64,000 nucleotides of DNA from Seminavis robusta (Eukaryota > Bacillariophyta > Bacillariophyceae > Naviculales > Naviculaceae). Positions 1-11,064 of this stretch are shown piece after piece (the stretch's first letter is position 1; every line of letters begins with the position of its first letter). Position numbers and translations under genes: made by a program. The notes beneath the pieces were generated by a model, which ran no database searches, had not been told where the DNA came from, and worked only from the letters and a program-made list of their open reading frames with translations. Where the stretch lies: NCBI GenBank assembly GCA_903772945.1, contig CAICTM010000085.1, forward strand, positions 62,001 through 126,000, read 5' to 3'.

Positions 1-1316
1 ATACTGGCAGGCAGCGACAGTCGCAGGCTATAGCATGCTACCGTGGAAGCAACGCGATGGAAAGTCAGCCAACGAAGCGATTTTGGAATGGAGATGATCA
101 ACGTGGCTGGTAAGAAACATACCATTCGGTACCGGTACCGCCCCTGGAAGGAGATGACCTTCTGGATCCAGGATCCAGATCTTTGCCCCCATCAAATCTA
201 TCCCTTGGGGAGACACTGTCGACGCCGCCTTGTCCGAGAATAGTACTGTTCATCTTGGTGTGAAGCCAAGCTCGCAAGGAGCGCGCCATTACCAAGTCTC
301 GTGGGGCGGCCCCAGCCAAATTTGAAGCGCAAACGCACCGCCATCGTTGGGATTGCTTTTTTGCAGGAAAAACACACGATAGATCACTTCCGTAAAGAAC
401 CAGTATAGAGATTGCCTTGGAGCAGCCAGGTTACTCGTTGTTTGCCCTTGCATTGCGGCTAGTACTAATGTGCCTCGAACCTAGAAGCCAGTCCGTTAGC
501 TCAGAACTAGCCAGTAGACTACATGTAGACTAGCTACATGCAACAGAAGCGCTCTAGCTCCTTCCCGCGAGCCCGTCGAGCGGGTGGGAAAACTGATGTC
601 GGAAGACTTGTGACGATTGTCCAAAGACACCAGTCATCTGTCAGGCAGTCCTTTGGCGGAACATCCCACTGACGCCCAGTGGACGTCGCTGCTCAATAGC
701 CCAACATCCGACTTCGATGTGGCTCCAATCACATAGCTTGTTAGCTGACGTTTCGTTGACAAACCAAACAAAGGCGCCATCGATCGAGATCTCATTGCGT
801 CCTGATATCTAGTTTCGTTCGAAGCGGCCTATCTAGAACTCGTGTTGTTCTCCCCAGTTCAGAAACTTCAATGTCGATGACATATCTCCCAGTTGAACCG
901 AACGAAGAAAGGTGAGCGTAGAACTTTCTCGGAATGAGATGCGGGACATCCGAGAAGACAATGCAAGATTGTCGTGGGACATACGTAGGGTTTCGCCACG
1001 CACAAACAAGCAAGCGCGAATGCATTGGAACGGTCCCTGTGCTTTTTTCCCCCACTGACGTTTCGTGTATTATCGCAACGCCGCAAGTAGGATAGAGCAC
1101 AGTGCTGTAGTGGTACTGCCGGCTAGATAGTCGCCGGTTTGTGCTGACATCATACGAATATCCACACGTCAAACCCAATGGGAAGATCAGATCGGCAAAG
1201 GCGCTCTCTCTTCTCTCACAATTTTAGTTTGAATCAACTCGCAAAGCAAGTTGACATTCAGACTCGAACCTAATCAATACTCTTCGCTTCGATTCCCTTA
1301 CTTCCTTTTCTTTGAC
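1..1316. other. Intergenic, no gene recognised
   Basis: I see no convincing gene here. Short open frames on both strands have no recognisable motifs and overlap each other. The last part is the upstream region and 5' UTR of the P-type ATPase gene that begins at 1317. Confidence 0.5.
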
Positions 1317-4300
1317 ATGTGCAAGCCCGAACGTAAGTTGATCAGATCGAAAGATACGAAGAGGATTTCGGTTTGACAATGACGAAAGGACAGTATCTTA
1401 TTCATTTCTCTTCTCGCTTGTTTCCTACAGCTATTCGCGATCACAACGGCGCGGCCGATGGCGCCGGAAAAGCTCCTGATGTGTGGCACGTCCTTGATGT
1501 TGACTCCTGCATGGATACTCTCAAGACATCCATGCGTGGTCTCTCCTCTTCCCAAGCTCAAGAGCTGCTCAAGGTCCACGGATACAATCAGTTGACCGAG
1601 AAGAAGAAGAAGACTCTCCTCGAGCGCATCTGGGGTCAAGTGAACAACGTGTTGGTTGGAATCTTGGCCGTTGTTGCTGTGGTCTCTGCTGCCAAAGCTG
1701 CTACTGCCAAGTCTACCGAGGATGCCATTACCAACTGGCTCGAAGTTGCCTTGATTGTCTTCGTCATCTCCCTCAATGCCTGGATTGGTATCATGCAGGA
1801 AGGTTCTGCCGAGAAGGCCGCCAATGCCCTCAAGTCGATGCTTTCCTCTGATGCTGAGGTTGTCCGTGATGGTGTGAACACGGAAATCCCTGCCAACGAG
1901 CTTGTCCCCGGTGACATTGTTGTCATCAAGACTGGTGACCGTATCCCTGCTGATATCCGTATGTTGGAGACCTCCAACTTGGCCTGTACCGAAGCTGCTC
2001 TTACTGGTGAATCCCTCCCTGTTGAAAAGGTTATTGAAGCCCTTGAAACCAACAACCCTGCTGAGGTTCCTTTGGGTGACCGCAAGAACATGGCCTTCTC
2101 TGCTACCTTGTGTTCCCAGGGACGTGGTCTTGGAATTGTTTGCTGCACTGGAGACAACACCCAGATTGGTACCATCAACGCCCTTGTCAACAATGTCGAA
2201 CAAAAGAAGACTGCTGTGCTCGAGCAAATCGACAATGTCTCCAAGGTCATTGCTTGCTTTGTTGTCCTTTGCGGTTTGATCACCTTCTTTGTTGCCTACT
2301 TCCATGTTGACCAAGCTCCTCTGGACTCTGTTGCCATCGCCTTGGTCTGTGCTGTTGCCATGATTCCTGAAGGTCTTGCCTCCATTGTCTCTTTGACCTA
2401 CGCCTATGCTGTCTCCAACATGGCCAAGTTGAATGCCATCGTGCGCATGCTTCCTGCTGTTGAGACCTTGGGTAGTGTCACTGTGATCTGCTCTGACAAG
2501 ACTGGAACCTTGACCAAGAACGAGATGACTTTGACTGCCTTTGTCACCTCCGAAGGCCGCTACCAATTCAACACAGACAGTACCGAACGTGTGTCCTCCA
2601 ACTTTGTCCGTAATGATGCTTTCATGGCCTACAAGAGTGGAGAAGACAACAAGGCACCAGTCCAAAGTGTCGGAAGCTCCCCAGTTGCCAATGGCCAATC
2701 CCCCAACACTGCCTACTTCCAGTCTGCCATGGCCTGTGGTGTCCTTTGTGGTAACAGTAAACTTGGAGTCAACGGTGGACGTGATGGAGAGATTGGAAAC
2801 CCAACCGAGCTTGCCATTGTCCGTGCTGCCTACTTCTCTGGTTGTGATGTTGATGGCATGAAAACCAAGTCTCCTACTGTCGCCGAGGTTCCTTTCAGCT
2901 CCGAGTACAAGTTCATGGCCACTGTTCACGAACCAGTTGCTGAGATTGATGGTGCTGGCAATGATGGAGAATATGTTGTCTATGTCAAGGGTGCCCCCGA
3001 TCGGATGGTTGCCATGTGCTCTCACCAATTCAAGGGAGGTATTGTTGGAGAAGAAAATATTGAGCCTGTCAACACTGAATACTGGAACAAGCAAATCTCT
3101 ATCCTCAGTTCCTACGGTCTTCGTTGTCTTGCTCTGTGCCGCACCATGGTTCCCAAGGACAGTGTGAAGAAGGGAGAACAGCTCAAGCCTGATTTCGTGA
3201 AGGGCAAGGGCGCTTGGTTGACCATTGTTGGACTCTGTGCTATCATGGATCCTCCTCGTCCTGAGTGTGTTGATGCTATCAAGGTTGCCCACAAGGCTGG
3301 AATCCGTGTTGTCATGATCACCGGTGACCACAAGGATACTGCGCTTGCTATTGGAGAAATGCTTGGCCTTGTTGATGAGAAATTCAACGAAGCAAAGACT
3401 GGACCTGAGTTGGACAACATGGATGATATGCAGCTGCGTCATGCTGTCATGAACTACAATGTCTTCGCCCGTGCATCTCCCCAAAACAAGATCCAGATTG
3501 TCGAAGCCCTTCAGGCAGAGCAGCAGGTCTGCAGTATGACTGGTGATGGTGTCAATGATGCTCCAGCTCTCAAGAAGGCCGATATGGGTGTTGCCATGGG
3601 TAAAGAAGGAACTGATGTTGCCCGTGAAGCCTCTGAGATGATCCTTGCCGATGATAACTTTGCCACCATTGTTGCTGCTGTCCGAGAAGGCCGTGTTGTC
3701 TGGGATAACTTGCGAAAGATTCTCTTTGTTAATACTCCCATCAACAACGCTCAAGGTCTCACTGTTCTTTTCGGTATGATCTTTGGAATGAAGGACACTC
3801 TTTTGACACCCATCCAGGTCCTTTACTGTAACTTGATCTGTGCCGTCACCCTTGGTTTTGTCCTTGCTGTGGAACCTGCTGAGGATGGAATCATGCTTCA
3901 CAAGCCCCGCAAGCCCGGCAAGCGCCTCATCGGACGCTTCCTTCTTCTCCGTATCCTCATCGCCACCGTCACCCTTGTCAGTTTGACTGTTGGAGCCTCC
4001 TACCTTGTCCGTGGTGTTGCTGGCGACAACGAAGATGGCAAGAAATATGATTTGGCTCAAATCCGCTCCCAAGCCTCCAACACTTTGACCTTTTCGGCCA
4101 TCTCTGTCACCATGAGTGCTCGATTCTCCTACCTTTCTTCCTTGCACCCCCGTCTCTTCCGTGGAAACCCCTTCATGTGGTACTCCCTTGTCCCTCTTGT
4201 CATCTTGCAGCTCATGATCACCTACATCCCTGGTCTCAACAGCGTCTTGTTCGGCATGGGACCCATGGATTGGATGCAGTGGGTCATTGTGTTGGTCTGC

Positions 4301-4411
4301 ATGGTTATCACCTTCCTTGTCATGGAGACAGAGAAGTCCATCCGCAGTAGCCTGAAGTCTCAAGGTTCTGACACTGATGACGAAAAGTATGATGCTCGCT
4401 TCGACAACTAA
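1317..4411 (+). CDS. P2-type cation-transporting P-type ATPase
   Basis: Pumps a cation across a membrane using ATP. I favour a two-exon model: exon 1 1317-1332 (MCKPE plus one base), intron 1333-1430 with GTAAGT donor and CTACAG acceptor, exon 2 1431-4411, giving 998 residues. An unspliced start at 1373 gives 1012 residues and cannot be excluded. The cation-ATPase N-domain lies near residues 20-90, the actuator loop TGES near 197, the phosphorylation motif DKTGTLT at about 361, the nucleotide-domain KGAPDR, MITGDH, and the hinge TGDGVNDAP near 708. M4 has the PEGL motif shared by SERCA and Na,K-ATPases. M6 reads [15 protein letters not shown], keeping the Asn but lacking the Asp of SERCA calcium site II; this is closer to bacterial CtpF-like pumps. 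The ion is therefore not assigned. Codon use is strongly biased, as in highly expressed genes. Confidence 0.93.
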
Positions 4412-5797
4412 GCGACCACCAAAAATGAACGAGGCGCCCCACTGGTGCTACAGCGGAGGAAGACCTCTTCATCTCTATGTGTAAGAACTTGTGATTGACA
4501 GTGTGTGTACATACAAAAAAGAAACGAAGATCTCTGCCAAGCGGCGGTAGACATTAGAAAGATAACCCACTAGTAGTACGAATTAAAAAGAACACTGGGT
4601 AGTACCTTCCGTACCTCGCACTATTGACCTTTCTCATTCCAGCAACAAAATTGATGAGCCATTGGTTAGCCATGAGGTTGACCAAGCCACAACAAGCTGA
4701 CGGGTATAACAAATCGACAAACACACGCGAACAACACCACCAAACAACAGCCCAACAACCTTCGCAAGATTGCCATCTTCGAGCTTCACGACTCCGGTCT
4801 TGCCTCTTCCGAAGTCTTGACGCCTTGCTTTTGGTTCTTTCTTGCGTCCTCGCTTGTTTGTCATCCGAGCTTGGCTCGAGTCCTGGAACGGGTCTGTGGC
4901 TCGCTTCGGCCTGGGATCCGGAAAGATTCTTCGAAAGGAGCGGCGGGAGGGAATAACATGGCTCCCGGTAAAGCGATGCGACAATGGCTGGTTCGGCATC
5001 GGGACTGGTACCTTGCTGTGTGACAGGATTGATCGCCGCGAGGCCAGATGCAGCGAGCTGACTCTGGTGGTGCGCTCAACAACGTATACTGCGAGACGTC
5101 GATCGAAAGCTGGGGGCGTTGAGGAAAGCGACATTTCCAGGTGCGAGCCATGGACTGTCGCCTTGGCTATCCTGCCGTGTTGGATACCTTCCTTGCAGGG
5201 TTGGTACTACCGTACAAGCGAGAGGAAAAAGCAAGTGAACGGACAAAGGTTTCTGAAGACTCCAAAAGCATGCAATCCAAAACGAAACAGCAAGCAAAGC
5301 TACCAGCACGGCCGCAGAGCCATCACAGCTCCCGGCGCTCCGTAATACTACCCAAACGACAACCTACGGTAGCCCCCAACCCCCAAGGCCGCAAGCAACC
5401 ATTTTGAGAGTCCCTGAAGTTCGGAAGCACCGCCAGCCTCCTTGATGGAACGTTCGTCGGACTGTTTACTGGCTGTGCTACCGTGCTCGATCAGCACGTA
5501 CAAGTGCATGAGTCTTCCTTCCGTCTTGCAGCGGCTTTGTAGGTGAAAGGCCGTTGTAACGGCTCCGTGAACTCGAACGTGAAGTTAAAAGTTGTACTCC
5601 AGATCTGCCGCTGTTTGTGGTGGCGAGCTATCCCAAGCTGCTTGCGTACGACCGTGCACATGGTTTGCTTTGCTTGGCTTTGCTTGGCTTTGCTTGGCTT
5701 GGGAGACTTGAGCTGCACGATTTTGGTGGGTGATTATTAGTCCGCTGTTGGCGTTTAACGTACGGGAGGGCGGGAAGTTCATCGGCGGTGGAAAAGC
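4412..5797. other. Intergenic, no gene recognised
   Basis: Begins with the 3' UTR of the ATPase. Open frames of up to about 167 codons occur on both strands between 4630 and 5400, but they overlap one another, have arginine/serine-rich compositions typical of chance frames and no motif that I recognise. A short run of four TTTGCTTGGC-like units sits at about 5665-5700. Confidence 0.45.
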
Positions 5798-6070
5798 ATG
5801 GTGCAGGCGCCGAGCCATCACATACAGCCAAAGCTATGGGCCGAGCTGATTGCACAAGACAACAATACTCCTACCGACGCTACTGGAAACGTGTACTAGA
5901 ACGGTAATGAGTTTTCGGTGACTAACACTTCCGATCACGAGAAGGGCCAGGATGGTAAAAAGAAGAGGGACTTCACTCATGACAAGTGGATCTTTACAAC
6001 CACCATTGTGCTCCTCAGTGCGGCTGTGAGTGGAGCATTCATTGCACTGGGTGAGGTCCCTCCAACATGA
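5798..6070 (+). pseudogene. Broken N-terminal fragment of a membrane protein
   Basis: One frame from ATG 5798 to TGA 6068-6070 is open except for a TAG at 5897-5899. After that stop it encodes a charged stretch (HEKGQDGKKKRDFTHDKW) followed by a hydrophobic helix IFTTTIVLLSAAVSGAFIAL. A lysine-rich cytosolic tail running into a KW-aromatic transmembrane start of this kind is what I would expect at the N-terminus of diatom receptor-type proteins such as transmembrane nucleotide cyclases, but that assignment is inference. No downstream domain is found; GGTGAGG at 6049-6055 could be a relic splice donor. Chance translation is a less likely alternative given the coherent topology. Confidence 0.4.
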
Positions 6071-6501
6071 CTGCATACCATACGTGAACTGGGGCACGTT
6101 GCTCTATCATTTTGTAAAGGGGACGTCCATCCAACGGTGAGAGGACTTCATGTCGTCGATCGTCATCTTGATTTTGCTTGGTGTGGGCTCGACGCGACGC
6201 GCCGCGAAGCGACCCGGACAAATAGCCACCAGCTCGAGTTAGCAGCGATAGCTGGCCCCTGGCGGATGCATGATGAATCGAACTTCCGATCGACACCGAA
6301 GTGCACACGGGTATCGGTATCCTTTCGCAGATACCGTACCGTAGCTACGAATGCATCGTGTCATGTTGGCAAGCATGCGCTGTACTTGCCTTTTGCGAAT
6401 GAGAATGATTTGATGTCATTCAGGCTGCTTCTTGTTTTCGTTTGGCACGTACGGTACTCCTTTTTAAGAAGAATTACGTTAACCCGCCCATCGAAAGGCA
6501 C

Positions 6502-6542
<41 letters not shown>

Positions 6543-6543
6543 G
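6502..6543. repeat. ATCT tetranucleotide microsatellite
   Basis: About ten uninterrupted copies of ATCT followed by a TAGCTAGC tail. Confidence 0.95.
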
Positions 6544-6717
6544 CTAGCAAGGTATTGTAGCACCTACCGTGTGGCATGAAGCGACGTAGCTGGCTATATA
6601 GGTAGCTGGATGGAGCAACAGAGTGGCTCCCATCGAACGAACATTCACAGCTGAAGAAAGTAGTCTAAATGCAGAGATGGATTTGAAGCTTGGCCGCTAC
6701 CTGAATGTGCGCTGGGT

Positions 6718-6739
6718 CTAGCTAGCTAGCTAGCTAGCT
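6718..6739. repeat. CTAG/GCTA tetranucleotide run
   Basis: Five to six copies of the self-complementary unit CTAG. Similar short GCTAGCTA runs recur in many spacers of this window (for example 33311, 35158-35194, 36123, 38538, 50683). Confidence 0.85.
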
Positions 6740-7665
6740 GTGGAGATCCACAGGTAAGGTATGAGCTTGGCACGCCCTCGTTGACAACAACAACAACAAA
6801 ATTGGCCACGGCAAGAGTTGCGGATCGACAATCGCGTCCTTGCGTGGGAGTTGACCAGTTCACGACCGTGTCATTCTTTAGTAATCTGTCCGGTGATATC
6901 CTCGTAGAGCTGGTACATTTTCTACGTGACAGTTATTTTGCCGGATGAGATGTAAGCGTTAAAGTAGGGTGAATCGTATTTGACATCATGTGTTTCAGCG
7001 GTTTCGAATGTGCTTCCCGGAGTTAACAGAAAATCAGTCGTGAATTGCATCTTACTGCTTATTTCATAGTAAAATTCGCAAGAATCGACCGTTTCTCAAG
7101 ACGGTTTCTTTTCCATGCGCTTTTTTCCAAGATGGATGTCATAGGATGATGTGTACACAGTAAAATAGTAGCTAAAAAAATCGAACATCTTTGGAAATCA
7201 CTATAAGAAAAGAATACTGACTGGAAAAAGCAATCTTGAAGATGTTTTCGATGCTTCTTCGCGTTTCCAACGTTCATCAGCGACCATGTGTTCAAAATTT
7301 CGAAAAATGTGTATCAATCGTACGATTCAATTAAATATACCGTATCTTTCAGAGACAAACCTTTTTTTCCACATTTTGAAAAAATCGTATGACTATTTGG
7401 TGGCAACCAAAAGGTGACATTGGTAATTGTTTCTATCATTTTGGGTTTTTATTCAACGGAAGGTAAAGAGAGGACCAACAGTCGGAACCACTCCACCGAT
7501 GCAAGAAGGAAGGTGTCAGCGATTCAGTTCGACTTTTTCAGTTTGCTTCATTCTTCATAAATCAGCCAGCCCAATATCGAAAAAGGAAAACTATGCCCTA
7601 TTCTCTGTACAAATGCCCTACATCAAAGCAAATGAAAAGACATCGACCATGGCGTTATCACCGTT

Positions 7666-8757
7666 TCAATAGCCCTGATGATTTCCCTGGGGCCCTACTC
7701 CGTTTTGATTTCCTGCCGGTACCAAATTCCCATTTGCGTCCCGGACCCAAATCTCCTGCTGTTGTGGAGCGGGTTGTGGCATCATGGCTTGCTGTTGCAT
7801 TTGTGGGACAATGATTTGGGGACCGACTTGATTCGCATATTGTTGCTGAAGAAATGTCTGACTAAATCCCATTCCCATCATGGCCGGGTTGAATCCCATC
7901 ATGGGGTATTGCATCATCATTGGCATCTGTGGTTGCATCATCGGCATCTGTTGTGGGACCGCCATCGCCATCTGCTGTTGCTGGACCGCCATCGGCTGCT
8001 GTGGAACCACCATCGCCATTTGCTGTTGAGGGGCGGCCATCGCCATTTGCTGTTGAGGGACCGTCGTCGCCATCTGTGGTTGCATCTGGGGGACCGCCAT
8101 CATCTGTCCACTAGCGAAACTTGCCTGACTCCCAGCAACACTATTCGCCCCACAACCTTGAACTGCCGATCCAGCAAAACTCGCCGACCCACCACCAACA
8201 TTTGAAACGGCTACAACCGATCCAGGGGCATCTCGTCGAGCAAGCTCTGCTAAAAGCTCATCTCGCGACATCTTGCTGTGGTCCTTGCTCCCTTCGGTCA
8301 ACTGGGAGTTCGCATCTTCCTCTTCTTCTTGAGTGGAAACAATCTCTGGAACCTCTACTGCCTTCTTGGCCTTCTTCTTCTTCTTTCCACCGGCGGCAAT
8401 CTTGGTTTTGCGCTTTTTGGCGGCGGGTTTCTTGGCTCCCTCATCACTGTCGTCTTGAGCGCTGATCGAATCATCTGTCCCACGCAACGCCTGATGAGCT
8501 TTGAACAGACCATCACTTGTCAAGCGAGCATAAGGAAGTTGACTTTTCTCGCACTTGTGTCGTGCCATCTTCAATCGAGTCTTGAGATCGACGCGAGCAG
8601 CATGGAGTTTTGTGATACCGTATGCTCGCCAACCATGATTGGAAATGTCTTCCCAATTGGTCAAGCCACACATCTTCGCTAATTCCTTGGTGAACCCATT
8701 CAGCTTGTGGTAGCCAAGATTTTTCGTGGTGTCTCCGTGCTTGGCTGGACAAACCAA
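7666..8757 (-). pseudogene. Recombinase C-terminal part with Q/M-rich tail
   Basis: This 363-codon frame carries the second half of the tyrosine-recombinase catalytic domain (HGWRAYGIT, ARHKCEKSQLPYARLT), then a lysine-rich nuclear-localisation-like stretch (KKPAAKKRKTK, GGKKKKKAKK), and about 170 residues dominated by Gln, Met, Pro and Ala with repeats such as VPQQQMAMA. The frame is entered by a shift near 8757 from the preceding piece, so its first codon is not a real start. Confidence 0.55.
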
Positions 8758-8929
8758 ACATCACGTTTCGCCTTTGTGGTGTATTCCTTTCGCTGTTTGG
8801 CGGTGGCAATCTTGGCGAAGAACTTTACGGCGTCTGGATGACACTTTCCCTTGAAGAAACGGATGACCTTGACCGGACAGAGTGCATCATGCGGATTCTC
8901 CATACACTCAATGCAGCGATCATCTTTGT

Positions 8930-9493
8930 TCACGCCGATGGATTCACGAGATTTAGTCGGTTGGTCTTGTCTTCCGGGAGAACGAATGCTTCATACTCAT
9001 TGCCGGCCAGCTCTCCAAGTCTTCGATCGTAAACGCCTCCATATGTCTCTTCGTGCAAAAGATTCGCCATCTCCTTGCCTCCACGGAAAAGGAAAAAGCG
9101 ACCAAGCACATAGAGCAAGACGTACAGGAGATGCTGCGGGTTCGTCCAGGGCTGAAGTCTTCCGTCACGAATTGCTTCACGAATCTTCGCATCTGCATCC
9201 CAGTCAATCGCGGATTTGTAATTCTTGACTCCAAACTTGGGATCGCTTTTCCGAATCATATACCACTTCGTGATCATGAAACCGTGGAACTGTCCCTTTT
9301 CATTGAAATCTTCTTTGTACTTGTATTGGATGCCGCGAGCTTTGAAGAAATGGAACAAGACTTGGATGTACTGATCGAAGACTGTTGGTGCCAACGGTTT
9401 GCCCTTGTTTTTTCCACTCTTACAAAGCCATTTCATTCCACACAAGACGAGACAATGATTGAGAATGTGTGCTTGTCGATTTCTTGTCTCCAC
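8930..9493 (-). pseudogene. Recombinase core-binding domain and first catalytic Arg
   Basis: A 187-codon frame starting METRNRQAHILNHC. It contains a helical core-binding-like region (PTVFDQYIQVLFHFFKARGI) and the catalytic box I LGRFFLFRGGKEMANL, followed by EDKTN, which resembles the beta-hairpin lysine region. The next piece of the domain continues in another frame between 8933 and 8700 (CIECMENPHDALCPV, CHPDAVKFFAKIA). Confidence 0.55.
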
Positions 9494-10070
9494 TCACAAT
9501 GTTGAAGAAGGCATAATCGACTATCTTCCATTCGCATAATTGGCTGGTTCCTTCTTCAGAAGATTCGCCAAGATGTCGCCTCCATTTTCGTGGATGGTCG
9601 TGAAGAATCGATTCACACAGCGGGTGATTTTGGCGGCATGTTCCTTGGACACTTTCCCTTTGTCTTTGGATTCGGCTAACAACTGAGGTCCCTCAGTCAG
9701 TTCCATGGATTCATATTGATTTCCAGCTTCCAAGGCACCAGCAATGGCAGCGGCTGAGTTGAGTGTTGGCTGCTCCTGTGGAGTTTCTTGTGTGGTTCCT
9801 GATTTTCTTCATTTCCAGGGAGACTCTGGCAGGTCGGTTGTTTGTTTGAGGAGTTCCTTCATTTCCACCAAAGTCGATGGTACATTCGAGCGTGGATTGG
9901 AAGACGTTTGGATCTTTTGGAGGCGGAGGAGGAGGATTGGCGAAGTCAAGGAGTGCCGCTGCTGCAGTTCCTTGGGTCAGTGGTGGAGGCGGCGGAGCAA
10001 CAGAGGCAAAGCCAAGGAGTGTTGCCGCGGCCGTTCCCTGAGTCAAAGGTGGTGGAGCCACGTCTTCCAT

Positions 10071-11064
10071 TTCCTCTCCTCGTCACTGTCACTATCGTCA
10101 CTACTGGGAGGAGACGTTGCTGGTACAGGAGGAAGGACGAACTCTCCATCATCATCGGGCATCTTGTCAATCTTCGCGTAGATCCAGTACTGAGTCCTAC
10201 AGGAGTAAATCTTTCGAGTGAATGACCTGCTACTCGAGTACTAAAATGGAGATGGCTTCTGCTCCTGTGTCGATAGCCAAATGATGGGCTATTGTTGAGT
10301 TTCTTCAATGGAGCAGTATGGGCAGTTACAACAGTCTAATGTGTCAGTCTATCTCTCGGATTATCACTGTACAGATTACACACAAATGACGGCCCTCTTC
10401 ATTGCCAGCCTCGGATCTCGTCTGCGAGTCTCGGCGCTTTTCCAGTCCTTCGGCCTTCCTTTCGCGCCTCGCCTCTTGCCTCGTCCTCGTCTTAAGATCT
10501 CCGGCCTGCGCGCTACTGTACGCGCCGCACTCGGCTTCGCCTCGGAATTGCGCGTCCATAGCGCGCGGCCGTCGATCTTCAAATCAGCGGGCCGTTTTTA
10601 TACAGATCGGAACACACTTCCTTCCTCCAGCCCTGAAAGGCTATGCACCAATTACTTATGTAACATGATTCCCCAAGTGATGTAGTCCCTAATGCAGGAT
10701 TGCATTCTGTTAACTATTGCTCGTATCTAGTCAGTCGTAAGTGAACCGGGGACCTTTGCTTAGTGTACATTTGATGGACAGTGGAGTGCGTTGGAAGGAT
10801 GCTCGCAGCGTTGAGTCACGGATTACTACTGAAAATGGTATAGTATGACCTTTTGGTACCACTGGTTCAAATGTTTATGTACGTACCGGTGATGATGTCC
10901 TGGTGGCAATCGCGACCGGTTCCGCGGATCGCATTGACATGATTGGACGTTGCTTGCATGGAAGAAGGCTTGGATAGATCCACGCTCATTATTTTCTTTT
11001 CGTTTGAGCGGTCCACTCTTTCTATTTTCTCTCTCTCTTCTTCTACAAAACAAACAAATAAACC
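10071..11064. other. Intergenic, upstream region of the GT-like gene
   Basis: No gene recognised. A GC-rich island at about 10400-10580 opens long arginine-rich frames on both strands that I judge to be chance. The last 100 bases are CT-rich and run into an A-rich leader (AAACAAACAAATAAACC) directly before the ATG at 11065, a good start context. Confidence 0.45.

Larger units (their letters stand above)
6071..7665. other. Intergenic, AT-rich toward its 3' end
   Basis: No gene recognised. It contains an ATCT microsatellite, a CTAG/GCTA run, and from about 6950 to 7660 a stretch distinctly richer in A and T than its surroundings, adjoining the 3' end of the Crypton-like recombinase. The AT-rich part may belong to that element or to an older insertion, but I see no clear terminal repeats. 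Confidence 0.4.
7666..10070 (-). mobile_element. Decayed Crypton-like tyrosine-recombinase transposon
   Basis: Successive minus-strand frames read from 10070 down to 7666 give one protein-like series: a Pro-rich start with two copies of PPPLTQGTAAA, a linker, a core-binding domain, a tyrosine-recombinase catalytic domain and a Q/M-rich tail. The domain resembles the DUF3504/Crypton recombinases: an arginine in LGRFFLFRGGKE, a zinc-ribbon-like CIECMENPHDALC insert, the H-x-x-R box as NHGWRAYGIT, MARHKCEKSQ and a tyrosine in LPYARLT. The frames meet at about 9730, 9500, 8930 and 8757, so the copy carries about three or four frameshifts (or sequencing errors) and is probably inactive. No reverse transcriptase is visible, which argues against DIRS/Ngaro elements. 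Ends and target duplications were not found; Cryptons normally lack inverted repeats. Confidence 0.65.

Noticed and set aside
1298-4363. A 1021-codon open frame antisense to the P-type ATPase
   Set aside because: It mirrors the biased codon use of the real gene (few TTA, CTA or TCA codons means few stops on the other strand). Its composition is low-complexity His/Ser/Gly/Asp-rich and it has no motif.
4634-5400. Overlapping frames of up to 167 codons on both strands
   Set aside because: No leader, motif or splice structure supports any of them, and they contradict each other.
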